Shown: positions 8,001 through 16,700, counted from the first letter of the stretch. The stretch: 45,110 bases of DNA from DATGMS01 sp040905145 (GCA_040905145.1 JBBDSC010000075.1:1-45110); one strand, 5' to 3'. The notes: a model not told the origin generated them from the sequence alone. Numbers and translations are program-made.

Positions 8001-8792
8001 CTAAAGCTTTACCAGCTTCTCTGCTATACTGGTCAGGGAATCCCCTCTATAGTGGGGGTTTGGTGCCAGGGGATAGTGCGCCTTTCCTTTGCGGGAAATG
8101 AAGGCGGCCTGTAAACCCGCAAGGAGAGCACCTGTGATATCCCAGCCATGAGCGGCAATAAGCATAGCTTCCTCCGGGCGAACGCCAAGTTTCTTCGATG
8201 CCTCTCTATAGGTCTCGGGTGCTGGTTTATATTTCCGCATAGGGTCTATACTCAGCAGCGTCTCAAAGAATTTTGTCAACCCTGCAGATTCCATTTGCTG
8301 CTTAACCACCTCCTCAGTTGAGTTGGTGAGGGTGACCATCCGGTATCCAGCTTCTTTAAGCATCAGGAGTGCATTTTCTACTTCTGGGTGTGGCGGTAAC
8401 TGGCGAATCATTTGCAGGATCTCATTTTTTTCATTTTCAGGCACTTTCTTTTCCAGCATTTGCTCCGTCATCTGAAAGGCCGCTTTTCCTATTTCCCCGA
8501 AATTATGGTATTCCCCTGTCACGTTATCCACCAGCGAGTACTGGAGCATCAGGGAAAACCATTGGTTAAAAGCAAATTCATGATCAAAAGCCTTAATCAT
8601 CCGGGCTTTCATCCCACTGAGATCCAGGAGGGTTTCATTTACATCAAATATCAACAGATTTGGCTTATCGAAAGAAGAAATGTTTTCCATAGGATCAGAT
8701 AAAGGTTTTATGTTTGTAAAAGACAAAGGCATCAAAGAACCCGCCGTTATGGTGACCAGTCCCTGCATGAAAGTTCGGCGGCTATTTTTCAT
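8001..8792 (-). CDS. Haloacid dehalogenase type II-like HAD protein with Tat signal
   Basis: A 263-residue protein beginning with a twin-arginine signal (SRRTFMQG, Arg5-Arg6, then a hydrophobic stretch to about 27), so export in folded form to the periplasm is predicted. The mature part has HAD motifs: FDVNETLLDL with nucleophile Asp50 and Thr54, LTNST (Thr156) as motif II, Lys189 in RKYKPAPETY, and AAHGWDITGA with Asp218 as motif IV. The order matches L-2-haloacid dehalogenase-type proteins. The SSNxWD motif of characterised enzymes is replaced by AAHGWD, so substrate assignment is uncertain. It is the first gene of the run ending at 6071. Most haloacid dehalogenases are cytosolic, so the signal peptide is unusual. 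Confidence 0.85.
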   Translation of the reverse strand: MKNSRRTFMQGLVTITAGSLMPLSFTNIKPLSDPMENISSFDKPNLLIFDVNETLLDLSGMKARMIKAFDHEFAFNQWFSLMLQYSLVDNVTGEYHNFGEIGKAAFQMTEQMLEKKVPENEKNEILQMIRQLPPHPEVENALLMLKEAGYRMVTLTNSTEEVVKQQMESAGLTKFFETLLSIDPMRKYKPAPETYREASKKLGVRPEEAMLIAAHGWDITGALLAGLQAAFISRKGKAHYPLAPNPHYRGDSLTSIAEKLVKL

Positions 8793-9008
8793 CTTTAATT
8801 ATGCTTCTTTTATACATACTCGAAAAGGGCGACATAGGTTTAGGGGAAGCGGGCATTTTTAATTCCCTTTCTTTTAGCAATGCTTTTAAAAATATTGACC
8901 TATAATTTAATACCATCAATTTATTAAAAGCACCTTAAAATAAAGTGAACCAAAATTTGTTGAAGCACATATTCCGGAAGTCAATGAGTACATTGGCGGT
9001 TTGAACAA

Positions 9009-10217
9009 TTACTTAAATCTGGTTTCTATAATAATCTCATCGTGGAGTGTACGGTGAACAGGACATTTGTTGGCAATTTCCAATAGCCTCTCCTTTTGAT
9101 CCTGGTCAAGGTTCCCTTTTAGTTCAAGAAATCTGGTAAAGCGGCTGACTTTAGCACTTTTTTCTTCAAAATGCTCACTGTCTTTTTTATGGACCTTATC
9201 ATGATCCAGGTAAACCACTGCTTCTTCCAAGTCCCATTTTTTTCTTTGGGCATACATCTGCAAGGTCATAACGGTACAGGAACCCAGGGAGGCCATGAGC
9301 AGATCGTACGGCGTAGGTCCTAAATTTTTCCCTCCCACTTCCTTTGGCTCATCGGCGGCCAAATGGTGAAAAGGCGTTTTGATTTCAGAAGTATAATTTT
9401 CTCCGGATAACCGTACCTTTACCTGATGCCCTTTGATGTCATTTTCATTAAGGGGAGCCATTAAGTACCTATTGGACCAACTACTGATCACTTCACCCAC
9501 GTATTTACTGTCTTCTTGCTTCCCCAAAAGATGATCTGCACCGTCCAGAGAAATAAAACTTTTTGGATGATGGGCAGCGGCATAAAGTTCAGCGGCATTG
9601 GAAACATCCACAATGGCATCCTGAGGGGAATGCATCAACAACAAGGACTTTCTCATTGTAGACAAGATCCGGGGGAGGTTTTTCTCCTCCAAATCCTCAA
9701 TAAAATCTTTTTTAAGCTTAAAACTTCTTCCCCCAATATTTACTTCAGCAGAGCCCTTTCTTTGAATGTTCTCTACATCTTCCTGAAAAAGATGCTTGAC
9801 ATGCGCTGGACTGGAAGGTGCTCCAATGGTCACGACTGCCTTGATGCTTTCCAATTCATTGGCAGCAAATAATACCGCTGCCCCACCCCAGGAATGACCG
9901 ATCAGTAGCTTGGGGGCCTCGAAAAACGCTTCCAGATAAGCCGAAGCATCTAACAGATCCGACACATTGGAGGAAAATGCCGTGTCTTCAAAATCCCCTT
10001 CACTATTGCCCAAGCCTGTAAAATCGAAACTTAAAACAGCTACTCCCAATCCAGAAAGGGTATTGCAGATATTGCTAACAGCAGAGAAATTCTGGGAACA
10101 GGTAAAACAATGGGCAAAAACGGCAAAATACCTCGGCCTTTCCTCCAAAGGGTGATAAAGCCTGGCAGAAAGGGCTATTTTTTCTCTGTTTTGAAAAGTA
10201 ATCCGTTCAACTTTCAT
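9009..10217 (-). CDS. Alpha/beta hydrolase-OsmC fusion protein
   Basis: A 402-residue two-domain cytosolic protein. Residues about 1-250 form an alpha/beta hydrolase with nucleophile Ser109 in GHSWGGAA, an Asp in SPQDAIVD and a late His in GADHLL. Residues about 262-402 form an OsmC/Ohr domain with the reactive cysteine pair Cys314 (LGSCTVM) and Cys385 (NKCPVH), which in the family reduces organic hydroperoxides. This hydrolase-OsmC architecture is a known family. The hydrolase half may release acyl or peroxide groups for the OsmC half, but that is inference. An MBL-fold hydrolase lies 89 bases upstream on the same strand, and both may be transcribed together. Confidence 0.92.
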   Translation of the reverse strand: MKVERITFQNREKIALSARLYHPLEERPRYFAVFAHCFTCSQNFSAVSNICNTLSGLGVAVLSFDFTGLGNSEGDFEDTAFSSNVSDLLDASAYLEAFFEAPKLLIGHSWGGAAVLFAANELESIKAVVTIGAPSSPAHVKHLFQEDVENIQRKGSAEVNIGGRSFKLKKDFIEDLEEKNLPRILSTMRKSLLLMHSPQDAIVDVSNAAELYAAAHHPKSFISLDGADHLLGKQEDSKYVGEVISSWSNRYLMAPLNENDIKGHQVKVRLSGENYTSEIKTPFHHLAADEPKEVGGKNLGPTPYDLLMASLGSCTVMTLQMYAQRKKWDLEEAVVYLDHDKVHKKDSEHFEEKSAKVSRFTRFLELKGNLDQDQKERLLEIANKCPVHRTLHDEIIIETRFK

Positions 10218-10306
10218 TTTTTATCCTATAATTAATGTGAAGGGATCCCAACGTTTTATGTCCCGGGCTGGTAATCAAATCAATTCGCAATTCCCCGGCA
10301 GAGCCG

Positions 10307-11050
10307 CTAAAGTACCACCTTCCTGCCCTCCCAGGCATAATCCATTTCAATCTCCCCTGCTTTATTTAACATCTCTTCCCCAAAATGGGTAAGCCATAGT
10401 TGCTTGCAGGAGAATTGCTGTTTATTGGCCATAAGGGTATGGTAATTCAAATGGCCCTTCATCTCCAAATCATAAAAATTGCATTCGCAAATAAACAAAT
10501 CTGCCTCATGGGCTATTTTAAACAGCTCATCAGTCCAAGATGTATCCCCGGAAAAACCGATTACCTTATCTTCTATAGTTATCCTAAGACCATGAGGAAG
10601 CGTTTTTTCAGAATGGACCACAGGGAAAGCTTCGAGGCTTAGAGGACCTGAATCCACCTGTTCATTAGCATGATAGGAAATGAATTCAATAGGGAACTTT
10701 CCAAAGACATCGGAAGATCCTGGATAAAAGAGGTCAATACCGCGCTGCAATTTCTCCTCACAACCTGGGGGACTTATAATCGTCAGGGGCTTGGTCCTTC
10801 CATGCATGCTGGCATCAAGAAGAAAAAAAGGCAAGCCACCGAAATGGTCCCCGTGAAAATGGCTGATGGCAATGACATCAATCTCTTTGGTGCTGATTTT
10901 GTTTTTCTTCAGTGCCAATAGCGAAGTAGCGCCACAATCAATCAACAACTGAAATGAAGAGGTATGCACATAAAAACAAGTGTTAAATTTCCCTCCACTT
11001 GCAAAAGCATCCCCACATCCTAAAATCTCAAATGTTACTTCATTCATCAT
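10307..11050 (-). CDS. MBL-fold metallo-hydrolase, RNase Z-like
   Basis: A 247-residue metallo-beta-lactamase-fold protein. The metal-binding motif SHFHGDHFGGLPF (HxHxDH) is at about residues 63-75. Further ligands are probably the His in VVHSEKT, the Asp in FSGDTSW and the His in LTHFGEEM. Spacing and the FSGDT/ICEC elements resemble the RNase Z/ElaC-like branch. It lacks the long exosite insertion of tRNase Z, so a tRNA 3'-processing role cannot be assumed; other members cleave cyclic nucleotides or unknown phosphodiesters. It precedes the OsmC fusion gene and is divergent from the pyruvate kinase gene. Confidence 0.85.
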   Translation of the reverse strand: MMNEVTFEILGCGDAFASGGKFNTCFYVHTSSFQLLIDCGATSLLALKKNKISTKEIDVIAISHFHGDHFGGLPFFLLDASMHGRTKPLTIISPPGCEEKLQRGIDLFYPGSSDVFGKFPIEFISYHANEQVDSGPLSLEAFPVVHSEKTLPHGLRITIEDKVIGFSGDTSWTDELFKIAHEADLFICECNFYDLEMKGHLNYHTLMANKQQFSCKQLWLTHFGEEMLNKAGEIEMDYAWEGRKVVL

Positions 11051-11349
11051 CTTTTCCGTAAGTTTTGATTATGGATCATACTATTCTGAAATATCACATA
11101 CTTTTACCCATTGCTGATTAATAGGTAACCCTCAAAGGTTGTATGTTATAGTGGCTTTAAACTATCCAGCTGATATTTTTAAAAACCTACTATTTTAAAG
11201 TTAACAAAATTTCTCATGAAATGGGAAGATTAAAGCTTAGAAACTACAAATGAAAGTAGCTTATATGCAGATAAATGTAGAATTTCGTGGGTACGGTTGG
11301 ATATATATATATTTTAGATCCGGCCTTCCCTCATTTGGAAAAATAAAAG
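11051..11349. other. Divergent intergenic region, no gene seen
   Basis: About 300 AT-rich bases between two divergent genes. It must hold the promoters of both the MBL hydrolase and the pyruvate kinase-like gene. The most notable element is the alternating TA run near 11301-11312 preceded by GGTTGG. No box matches TAnnTTTG on either strand with confidence. Confidence 0.4.
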
Positions 11350-12894
11350 ATGAAGGACATAAATGCACTCATCAAAAGCCTATTGGAAATCAGGGGAACA
11401 ATTCTGGATGTTGAAAGTCAATTTCGCACAACCATTGATAAAGTTCATCCCAACTACAGGTACAGCGCCATGAACTTCATCCGTTATCTGAAGTTAAGGA
11501 CTTTTGATTTAAGAAAAATTCAAGGACAATTATCCACGCTGGGATTGTCTTCCATTAGCCACTCCGAAAGACATGTATTAGCCAATGTGGAAAACATATT
11601 GCATTTTTTACACCTCATCAAAGGATCAACCTTTAAGGGCTGCTACCCATTTGGGGAGCACCCGGTAAACTTTATGGAAAGCCAGAAGGTACTGAGAAAA
11701 AACACCAAACGGCTACTCAAAGTCAATAAAAACTCAAGAAATACCTCTATCATGGTCACTCTATCCATTAGGGCCATAGAATATCAAAATGTGAAAGACC
11801 TTCTTCTTTCAGGAATGGAGATCGCCCGTATCAATTGTAGTCATGACAATGAACAAGTGTGGATAAAGATGGTGGAAAACGTAAAAAAGGCAATCCAAGA
11901 AACACAACATAATTGTTCAGTTTACTTTGATTTGGCAGGACCCAAACTTCGTACTTGTGAGATAGAAAAAAAAGAAACCAAAAAGAAAAAAAAGCCCAAG
12001 GATCACATTAGGCTTTATCAAGGAGATCTTCTCCATCTCTACCGGCAAAAAACAATTGGTAAAAGGGCCATCAAAACCAAAAACAACATTATTTTAGAAA
12101 ATGCGAAGATTTCATGTTCTATCCCCAAAATTTTTGAAGACGTCAAAATAGGGGAAAGCATCTGGTTTGATGACGGAAAAATAGGGGGTAAAATCATTCA
12201 AATCAAAGAAGGATACTTGGTCATTGAAATCACCAGGGCCAATCCAAAAGGCAGTAATTTAAAAGCAGAAAGAGGCATCAACTTACCGGACACTGTCCTC
12301 AACTTGCCTTCTTTGACTGAGGATGACCAGGCAAAACTCCCTTTCATTGTTCGCCACGCAGATATTGTAGGTTATTCATTTGTCAGAAAACCTTCCGACG
12401 TCAAGCAACTTCAGGACGAACTCAAAAAGCTGAACAGCTCAGAATTAGGTATAGTACTTAAAATAGAAAACAAAGAAGCATTTAACAACCTTCCGGCCCT
12501 GATCTTACAAGGGATGGAAAGCCCATCTCTTGGTGTGATGACTGCAAGAGGGGATCTGTCGGTGGAACTTGGGGCAGAAAGGTTATCAGAAGTGCAGGAA
12601 CAGATCTTATGGTTGTGCGAAGCAGCATTGATCCCCAATATATGGGCTACTCAAGTTCTTGAAACTTTGGCTAAAAGAGGCATAACTGCAAGGGCTGAAA
12701 TCACGGATGCGGCCATGTCTGTAAGATCAGAATGTGTAATGCTGAACAAAGGCAAATATATTTTGGAGGCAGTCCATACCCTTATTGATATTTTAGGCCG
12801 AATGGAACAACATCAGTATAAAAAGCAGGGAACTTTAAGGTTATTGAAAGTAGCAGACAAGTTTTTTAAGGAATATAATAAGGATCAAAAATAA
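11350..12894 (+). CDS. Atypical pyruvate kinase-like protein
   Basis: A 514-residue protein. Residues about 1-130 are a helical N-terminal extension without clear homology to the enzyme. The pyruvate kinase barrel starts near 134, with ARINCSHDN (substrate Arg), YFDLAGPKLRT, FDDGKIGG in the B domain, ERGINLPDT, KIEN (catalytic Lys/Glu) and MTARGDLSVELG near residue 399, where the metal-binding Asp is. ATQVLETL and RAEITDAA follow. Differences from typical enzymes: the first strand lacks TIGP (VTLSIRA), MLSGETA is replaced by MLNKGKY, and the allosteric C-terminal domain of about 120 residues is missing. It may be active but not regulated by the usual effectors, or it may serve another purpose. 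It is transcribed alone. Confidence 0.85.
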   Translation: MKDINALIKSLLEIRGTILDVESQFRTTIDKVHPNYRYSAMNFIRYLKLRTFDLRKIQGQLSTLGLSSISHSERHVLANVENILHFLHLIKGSTFKGCYPFGEHPVNFMESQKVLRKNTKRLLKVNKNSRNTSIMVTLSIRAIEYQNVKDLLLSGMEIARINCSHDNEQVWIKMVENVKKAIQETQHNCSVYFDLAGPKLRTCEIEKKETKKKKKPKDHIRLYQGDLLHLYRQKTIGKRAIKTKNNIILENAKISCSIPKIFEDVKIGESIWFDDGKIGGKIIQIKEGYLVIEITRANPKGSNLKAERGINLPDTVLNLPSLTEDDQAKLPFIVRHADIVGYSFVRKPSDVKQLQDELKKLNSSELGIVLKIENKEAFNNLPALILQGMESPSLGVMTARGDLSVELGAERLSEVQEQILWLCEAALIPNIWATQVLETLAKRGITARAEITDAAMSVRSECVMLNKGKYILEAVHTLIDILGRMEQHQYKKQGTLRLLKVADKFFKEYNKDQK

Positions 12895-12908
12895 TAAAGC
12901 TTTCAGTT

Positions 12909-13253
12909 TCACACATTATCATCGAGCCTATCTCTTTTGTCTATTTGGACTTTCATGATAAAATCATCATAATATTTCTGGTCCTGGTCGGAGTAGGTGC
13001 CATACGCATTTAAAAGAAAGCCTTTTTTACCCTCGGTTGTTTCTATTGCATATAAGGCAGCCATATCCGCGGGATCTGATTCCCCTTCAAAACGGTACAC
13101 CTTCAGGATCCAAAGTTCTTCGGGTTGGTATACCCGGTTATTGCCATCAATTGTTGCCCCCTCCTCATTGATTTTAAACTCTGAACCAAAACCTTTTTGA
13201 GCCAAGCGTGTCATTACCGTGGACAGTGGTGTCATTGAAGTTGAATCGCTCAT
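12909..13253 (-). CDS. Small conserved protein of the group often labelled phosphoribosylpyrophosphate synthetase
   Basis: A 114-residue protein if started at the ATG at 13253 (MSDSTSMTPLSTVM), which I prefer over 13298 because similarity to the family begins there. The pattern LSxVMxRLxxKGF, a central KVYRFEGESDPAD, then ALYAIET and KGFLLNAYGTYSD matches a small Bacteroidota family. As I recall, databases often name it phosphoribosylpyrophosphate synthetase. It has no PRPP-binding motif and is far too short for that enzyme, so the name should not be used as function. No signal peptide or membrane segment. It converges with the pyruvate kinase gene across 14 bases. Confidence 0.75.
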   Translation of the reverse strand: MSDSTSMTPLSTVMTRLAQKGFGSEFKINEEGATIDGNNRVYQPEELWILKVYRFEGESDPADMAALYAIETTEGKKGFLLNAYGTYSDQDQKYYDDFIMKVQIDKRDRLDDNV

Positions 13254-13450
13254 AACATAATTATTTTTTGAGGTTTTTCTTTCAAATATTACCACCAAAA
13301 AACATACCTTAATTTCTTCATTTCACAGAAAAGAAAAAGTAGGGTTATGGGCTTGGTAAAACAACCTGGCAAAAGAAATTAGGAGAAGAGCTTGCATGTC
13401 TTGTATCTTCTTCTCCACAATCTGTCTCCAAAAAGGGGCATAGGCATTGA

Positions 13451-14848
13451 TTAAACCTTTATATTAAACATTTTTATTTTACTATAAAGTGTTTTCCTGT
13501 CAATATTGAGCATCTTCGCCGCTAAGGTCTTATTATAGTGAACTTTGTCCAATGTTTCCAAAATGTGTTTACTTTCAGCCAACATAGAAGCTGATTTAAG
13601 GTCCAGGTCTGCTAGGTACTCACCCTCTATTCCTACCTCTCCGAGGTCCAACTTACCTAGGGAAGTAATATGCTCGGGAAGCACTTCTTTACCTATAATC
13701 CCGCTTTTACCAGTGAGAAGACAAGCCCTTCTGATCAGATTTTTAACTTCCCTGATATTTCCCGGCCAACTATACTCCTTAAAACACTCCCATACCTCAT
13801 CCGATATAGTCGGACGGGGATTATCCAATTCTATGCATGTCTTATCAAGGAAGAATTCGATAAAAAGTGGCAGATCTTCTATCCTATCCCTCAGTGAAGG
13901 TGCTTTTAATGTAAATTCATTTAGACGATAATAAAGGTCCTCCCTAAATCTATTACTTCCTGAATTATCAAAAAGATTTTCATTGGTAGCCGCTATTATC
14001 CTGACATTAACAGGGATTTCCTTTAAACTGCCCACTCTCCTGATGATTTTTTCCTGCAAAGCCCGGAGTAAGGCTATTTGGATATCCATGGAAAGATTGG
14101 CAATTTCATCTAGAAAAACCGTTCCACCTTCAGCAAGTTCGAAAACTCCCGGCTTCGCACTGACCGCTCCTGTAAAGGCCCCTTTTTCATGGCCGAAAAG
14201 CTCGCTGGCAGCTATTTCTTTGGATAAGCTTCCACAATCAATCGGCATAAAAGGCTTGGATTTACGGCTACTTTCCAAATGGATCAACTTGGCGAGGGAT
14301 TCCTTACCCGTGCCCGTCTCCCCCTCTATAATCACTGTATAATTGGTGGGCCCTACCAGTTTCACATACTCCATCATCTTTCTGGAGGCCTGACTACTGC
14401 CATACACATAATCGTCCAATGGTTGGGAGTCTTCTATCCTCTCAGTTGAATCCTCTGATTCACTTGGGACTTTGCGGGATTCTCCTGTATTTTCGGATAT
14501 AGAATTATTGATTATCTCCAAAAGCTCATCCGGGTTTAGCGGCTTGGCCAGATAATGATAGGCTCCTTCTTTTATCAGGTTAACTGCTATGTTCAGATTG
14601 GCGTATCCTGTGATAAAGATCACAATGGAACCAGGGCTGTGAGTCTTTATCTTTTCAAACAGCTCTTCTGCTGTTATATCCGTCAGTCTATAATCACATA
14701 AGATCACCTCATAAAATTTGTCCTTCATTAAATTTATCCCCTGGTTACCGGAAGTGGTGGACTCTACATTAAAACCCTTTTTCGAAAGGAATTTTTCCAA
14801 TAACGTGCACATAGATAATTCATCATCTATGATCAATACATTTTCCAT
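13451..14848 (-). CDS. Sigma-54-dependent NtrC-family response regulator
   Basis: A 465-residue regulator. The start at 14848 (MENVLIIDDE) is chosen because the receiver domain begins there; the longer frame from 14920 adds a non-conserved stretch. The REC domain (1-120) has the acidic pair in IDDE, phosphoacceptor Asp in LCDYRLTD and Lys in LAKPLNP. The AAA+ domain (about 145-390) has Walker A GETGTGKES, the sigma-54 contact loop GAFTGA, Walker B GGTVFLDEIA and the arginine-finger region NRFREDLYYRLN. A Fis-type helix-turn-helix (KTLAAKMLNIDRKTLYSKIK) ends the protein. It should activate sigma-54 promoters when phosphorylated. No histidine kinase is adjacent; the nearest is at 19512-22238. 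Confidence 0.95.
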   Translation of the reverse strand: MENVLIIDDELSMCTLLEKFLSKKGFNVESTTSGNQGINLMKDKFYEVILCDYRLTDITAEELFEKIKTHSPGSIVIFITGYANLNIAVNLIKEGAYHYLAKPLNPDELLEIINNSISENTGESRKVPSESEDSTERIEDSQPLDDYVYGSSQASRKMMEYVKLVGPTNYTVIIEGETGTGKESLAKLIHLESSRKSKPFMPIDCGSLSKEIAASELFGHEKGAFTGAVSAKPGVFELAEGGTVFLDEIANLSMDIQIALLRALQEKIIRRVGSLKEIPVNVRIIAATNENLFDNSGSNRFREDLYYRLNEFTLKAPSLRDRIEDLPLFIEFFLDKTCIELDNPRPTISDEVWECFKEYSWPGNIREVKNLIRRACLLTGKSGIIGKEVLPEHITSLGKLDLGEVGIEGEYLADLDLKSASMLAESKHILETLDKVHYNKTLAAKMLNIDRKTLYSKIKMFNIKV

Positions 14849-15049
14849 TACGTGCAATTTAGTTTTAATGAGTGATCGAGAAATAATTAATAGATTTTCA
14901 AAATAGTAAAAATAAAGCAAATAGTGAAAAATTAAAGCTTATATTCTTGAAAACATATACATATTAATCTGAATTGGTAAATAAATTTCCAGAGGTGAGG
15001 AACACTTTTGGGATTTTTTCATTTGGTTTTTCAATTGTTTTATTTTACC

Positions 15050-15057
15050 TACATTTG
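15050..15057 (+). promoter_or_regulatory. Candidate -7 box TACATTTG before rsmE
   Basis: TACATTTG is an exact match to TAnnTTTG and lies 29 bases before the ATG at 15087, giving a short leader. A TTTG at 15022-15025 is a possible upstream element, but its 24-base spacing is longer than usual. Confidence 0.45.
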
Positions 15058-15086
15058 GATTTAAGCCTTTTCTAAGGTAGAAACGT

Positions 15087-15791
15087 ATGCAGCTTTTTTT
15101 CCAAAAAAATATATCGGGAACAAGTTTTGATCTCGATTCCAGGGAGTCAAAACATCTAATAAAGGTATTGCGCAAATCCGTAGGTGACTTGGTGCATTTT
15201 ACCAACGGTAAAGGCGCTTTGTATACCTGTAAAATCGAGGAACTGCAATTAAAAAAGACAAAATTATCTATCCTGGGTCAAGAATTCCAGCCCAGGGATG
15301 ACTATTATATCCACCTGGCCATTGCCCCCACCAAAAGCCAGGACAGAATGGAATGGATGGTGGAGAAAATAACTGAAATCGGCATTCATGAAATCTCTCT
15401 TTTAAACACGGACAACACCGAAAGAAACTACCTGAAAATTGACAGGATGGAAAAAAAAATTATCTCCGCCTGTAAACAAAGCCTTAAAACATGGAAGCCC
15501 AAGATCAATGAGCCGAGGGATTTTACTGATTTTATAGCTGATCCTGCTTTTAGTACCTTTCAAAAATTTATAGCTTACGTGGATCCTGCAAATCAATCCC
15601 ATTTAATGGGCCAAGCGGCAATAAACGGCTCCTATCTTATAATGATTGGCCCTGAAGGAGATTTCTCCCCCAATGAAATCCAAAAAGGTTTCGAGCAAAA
15701 TTTCAAGGCTTGTTCATTGGGCAAAAGTAGACTAAGAACAGAAACAGCCGGCTTGGTAGCCGTACACACCTTAAACCTGATCAACTTATAG
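15087..15791 (+). CDS. rsmE: 16S rRNA (uracil(1498)-N(3))-methyltransferase RsmE
   Basis: A 234-residue SPOUT-class methyltransferase that methylates N3 of U1498 in 16S rRNA using SAM. The N-terminal PUA-like segment has SRESKHLIKVLRKSVGD and FTNGKG. The C-terminal trefoil-knot half carries the family marks APTKSQDRMEWMVEKITEIG, IGPEGDFSPNEI and LGKSRLRTETAGLVAVHTL, which form the SAM pocket. Length is normal. It converges with kdsB, with a hairpin between them. It is divergent from the NtrC-type gene and has its own candidate promoter. Confidence 0.95.
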   Translation: MQLFFQKNISGTSFDLDSRESKHLIKVLRKSVGDLVHFTNGKGALYTCKIEELQLKKTKLSILGQEFQPRDDYYIHLAIAPTKSQDRMEWMVEKITEIGIHEISLLNTDNTERNYLKIDRMEKKIISACKQSLKTWKPKINEPRDFTDFIADPAFSTFQKFIAYVDPANQSHLMGQAAINGSYLIMIGPEGDFSPNEIQKGFEQNFKACSLGKSRLRTETAGLVAVHTLNLINL

Positions 15792-15794
15792 CAG

Positions 15795-15826
15795 AATCAG
15801 ACTTCTCTGATTTCCACAGATTTTTT
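15795..15826 (+). terminator. Hairpin plus T-run after rsmE
   Basis: AATCAGA at 15795-15801 pairs with TCTGATT at 15806-15812 around a CTTC loop, and a T-run follows around 15820-15826. It starts four bases after the rsmE stop codon. The gap between stem and T-run makes it a moderate candidate. Confidence 0.45.
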
Positions 15827-15842
15827 AATTATCTTCCTTCCA

Positions 15843-16592
15843 TTATTCCACTATTCCATTCAGCCCAAAATGTTCCCTATAATAAAGAATGGCCTTATCC
15901 AAATCTTCTTTGGTATCTATGGCTACGGCTTGATGGGAGCTTTCCACCATTTTAATCTTTATCCCATTTTCCAAAAGCCGAAGTTGCTCCAGCATTTCCA
16001 CTTGCTCCAGATTGGCTTTTTCCATTTGGGTAAAGGCCATTAAAACAGCCTTTCTGTAAGCATATATCCCTATGTGCCTATAAATCGGAATTACAAAATC
16101 AGCATTTCTTGCAAATGGAATAGGTGACCGGCTGAAGTACAGGGCAAAATGGTCCTTATCGACCACCACTTTTACTGCATTGGGGTTTTGCACCTGCCCC
16201 TGATCATGTATCCTGGCCATCATGGAAGCCACTTCGACCTGATCATCCTTGAAGGCATTGACTAAATCCTGTAAAGATTTCCGATCCTGAAACGGCTCGT
16301 CTCCTTGTACATTGATTACAACGTCAGCCTCCATATCCCTCACCGCCTCGGCGATTCTGTCAGAACCACTTTCATGTTCCTTTTGACTGATAAAAACCTT
16401 CCCTCCTTCTGCTTTAATAAGTGCTGCAATATCCTGATGGTCAGTTACCACTATTACCTCATCAAAAACACCAGTAGCTACCGTGCTCAAATAAGTTCTG
16501 GCTATTAAAGATTTCCCACATAAATCAGCAATAAGCTTGGCTGGAAAGCGGGTAGCGCCAAATCTGGCTGGAATTAAAGCAACAATCTTCAT
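15843..16592 (-). CDS. kdsB: 3-deoxy-manno-octulosonate cytidylyltransferase
   Basis: A 249-residue CMP-Kdo synthetase that activates Kdo for lipopolysaccharide inner-core assembly in the cytosol. The N-terminal nucleotide-binding motif IPARFGATRFPAKLI, then VTDHQDI, the catalytic-site motif HESGSDRIAEAV, the metal-binding INVQGDEPF, and FSRSPIPFAR are all present in order. The RHIGIYAYRK segment and LEQVEMLEQLRLLENG close the family pattern. Length is typical. Its presence fits a Gram-negative envelope. The region upstream (16593-16937) is AT-rich and repeat-bearing. Confidence 0.97.
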   Translation of the reverse strand: MKIVALIPARFGATRFPAKLIADLCGKSLIARTYLSTVATGVFDEVIVVTDHQDIAALIKAEGGKVFISQKEHESGSDRIAEAVRDMEADVVINVQGDEPFQDRKSLQDLVNAFKDDQVEVASMMARIHDQGQVQNPNAVKVVVDKDHFALYFSRSPIPFARNADFVIPIYRHIGIYAYRKAVLMAFTQMEKANLEQVEMLEQLRLLENGIKIKMVESSHQAVAIDTKEDLDKAILYYREHFGLNGIVE

Positions 16593-16700
16593 ATAAAATG
16601 TTTGTTCAAGAATTACCTATTAAGGATTTTGGATAAGCGGTCATTTTTCAAAAGGGCAAGTTTAAACAAATTATTTCCTTTATTGTCCCTCTTCCTAATC

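Noticed and set aside
13254..13298. Upstream start for the small conserved protein
   Set aside because: The added 15 residues are not protein-like for this family, and the ATG at 13253 gives the expected length.
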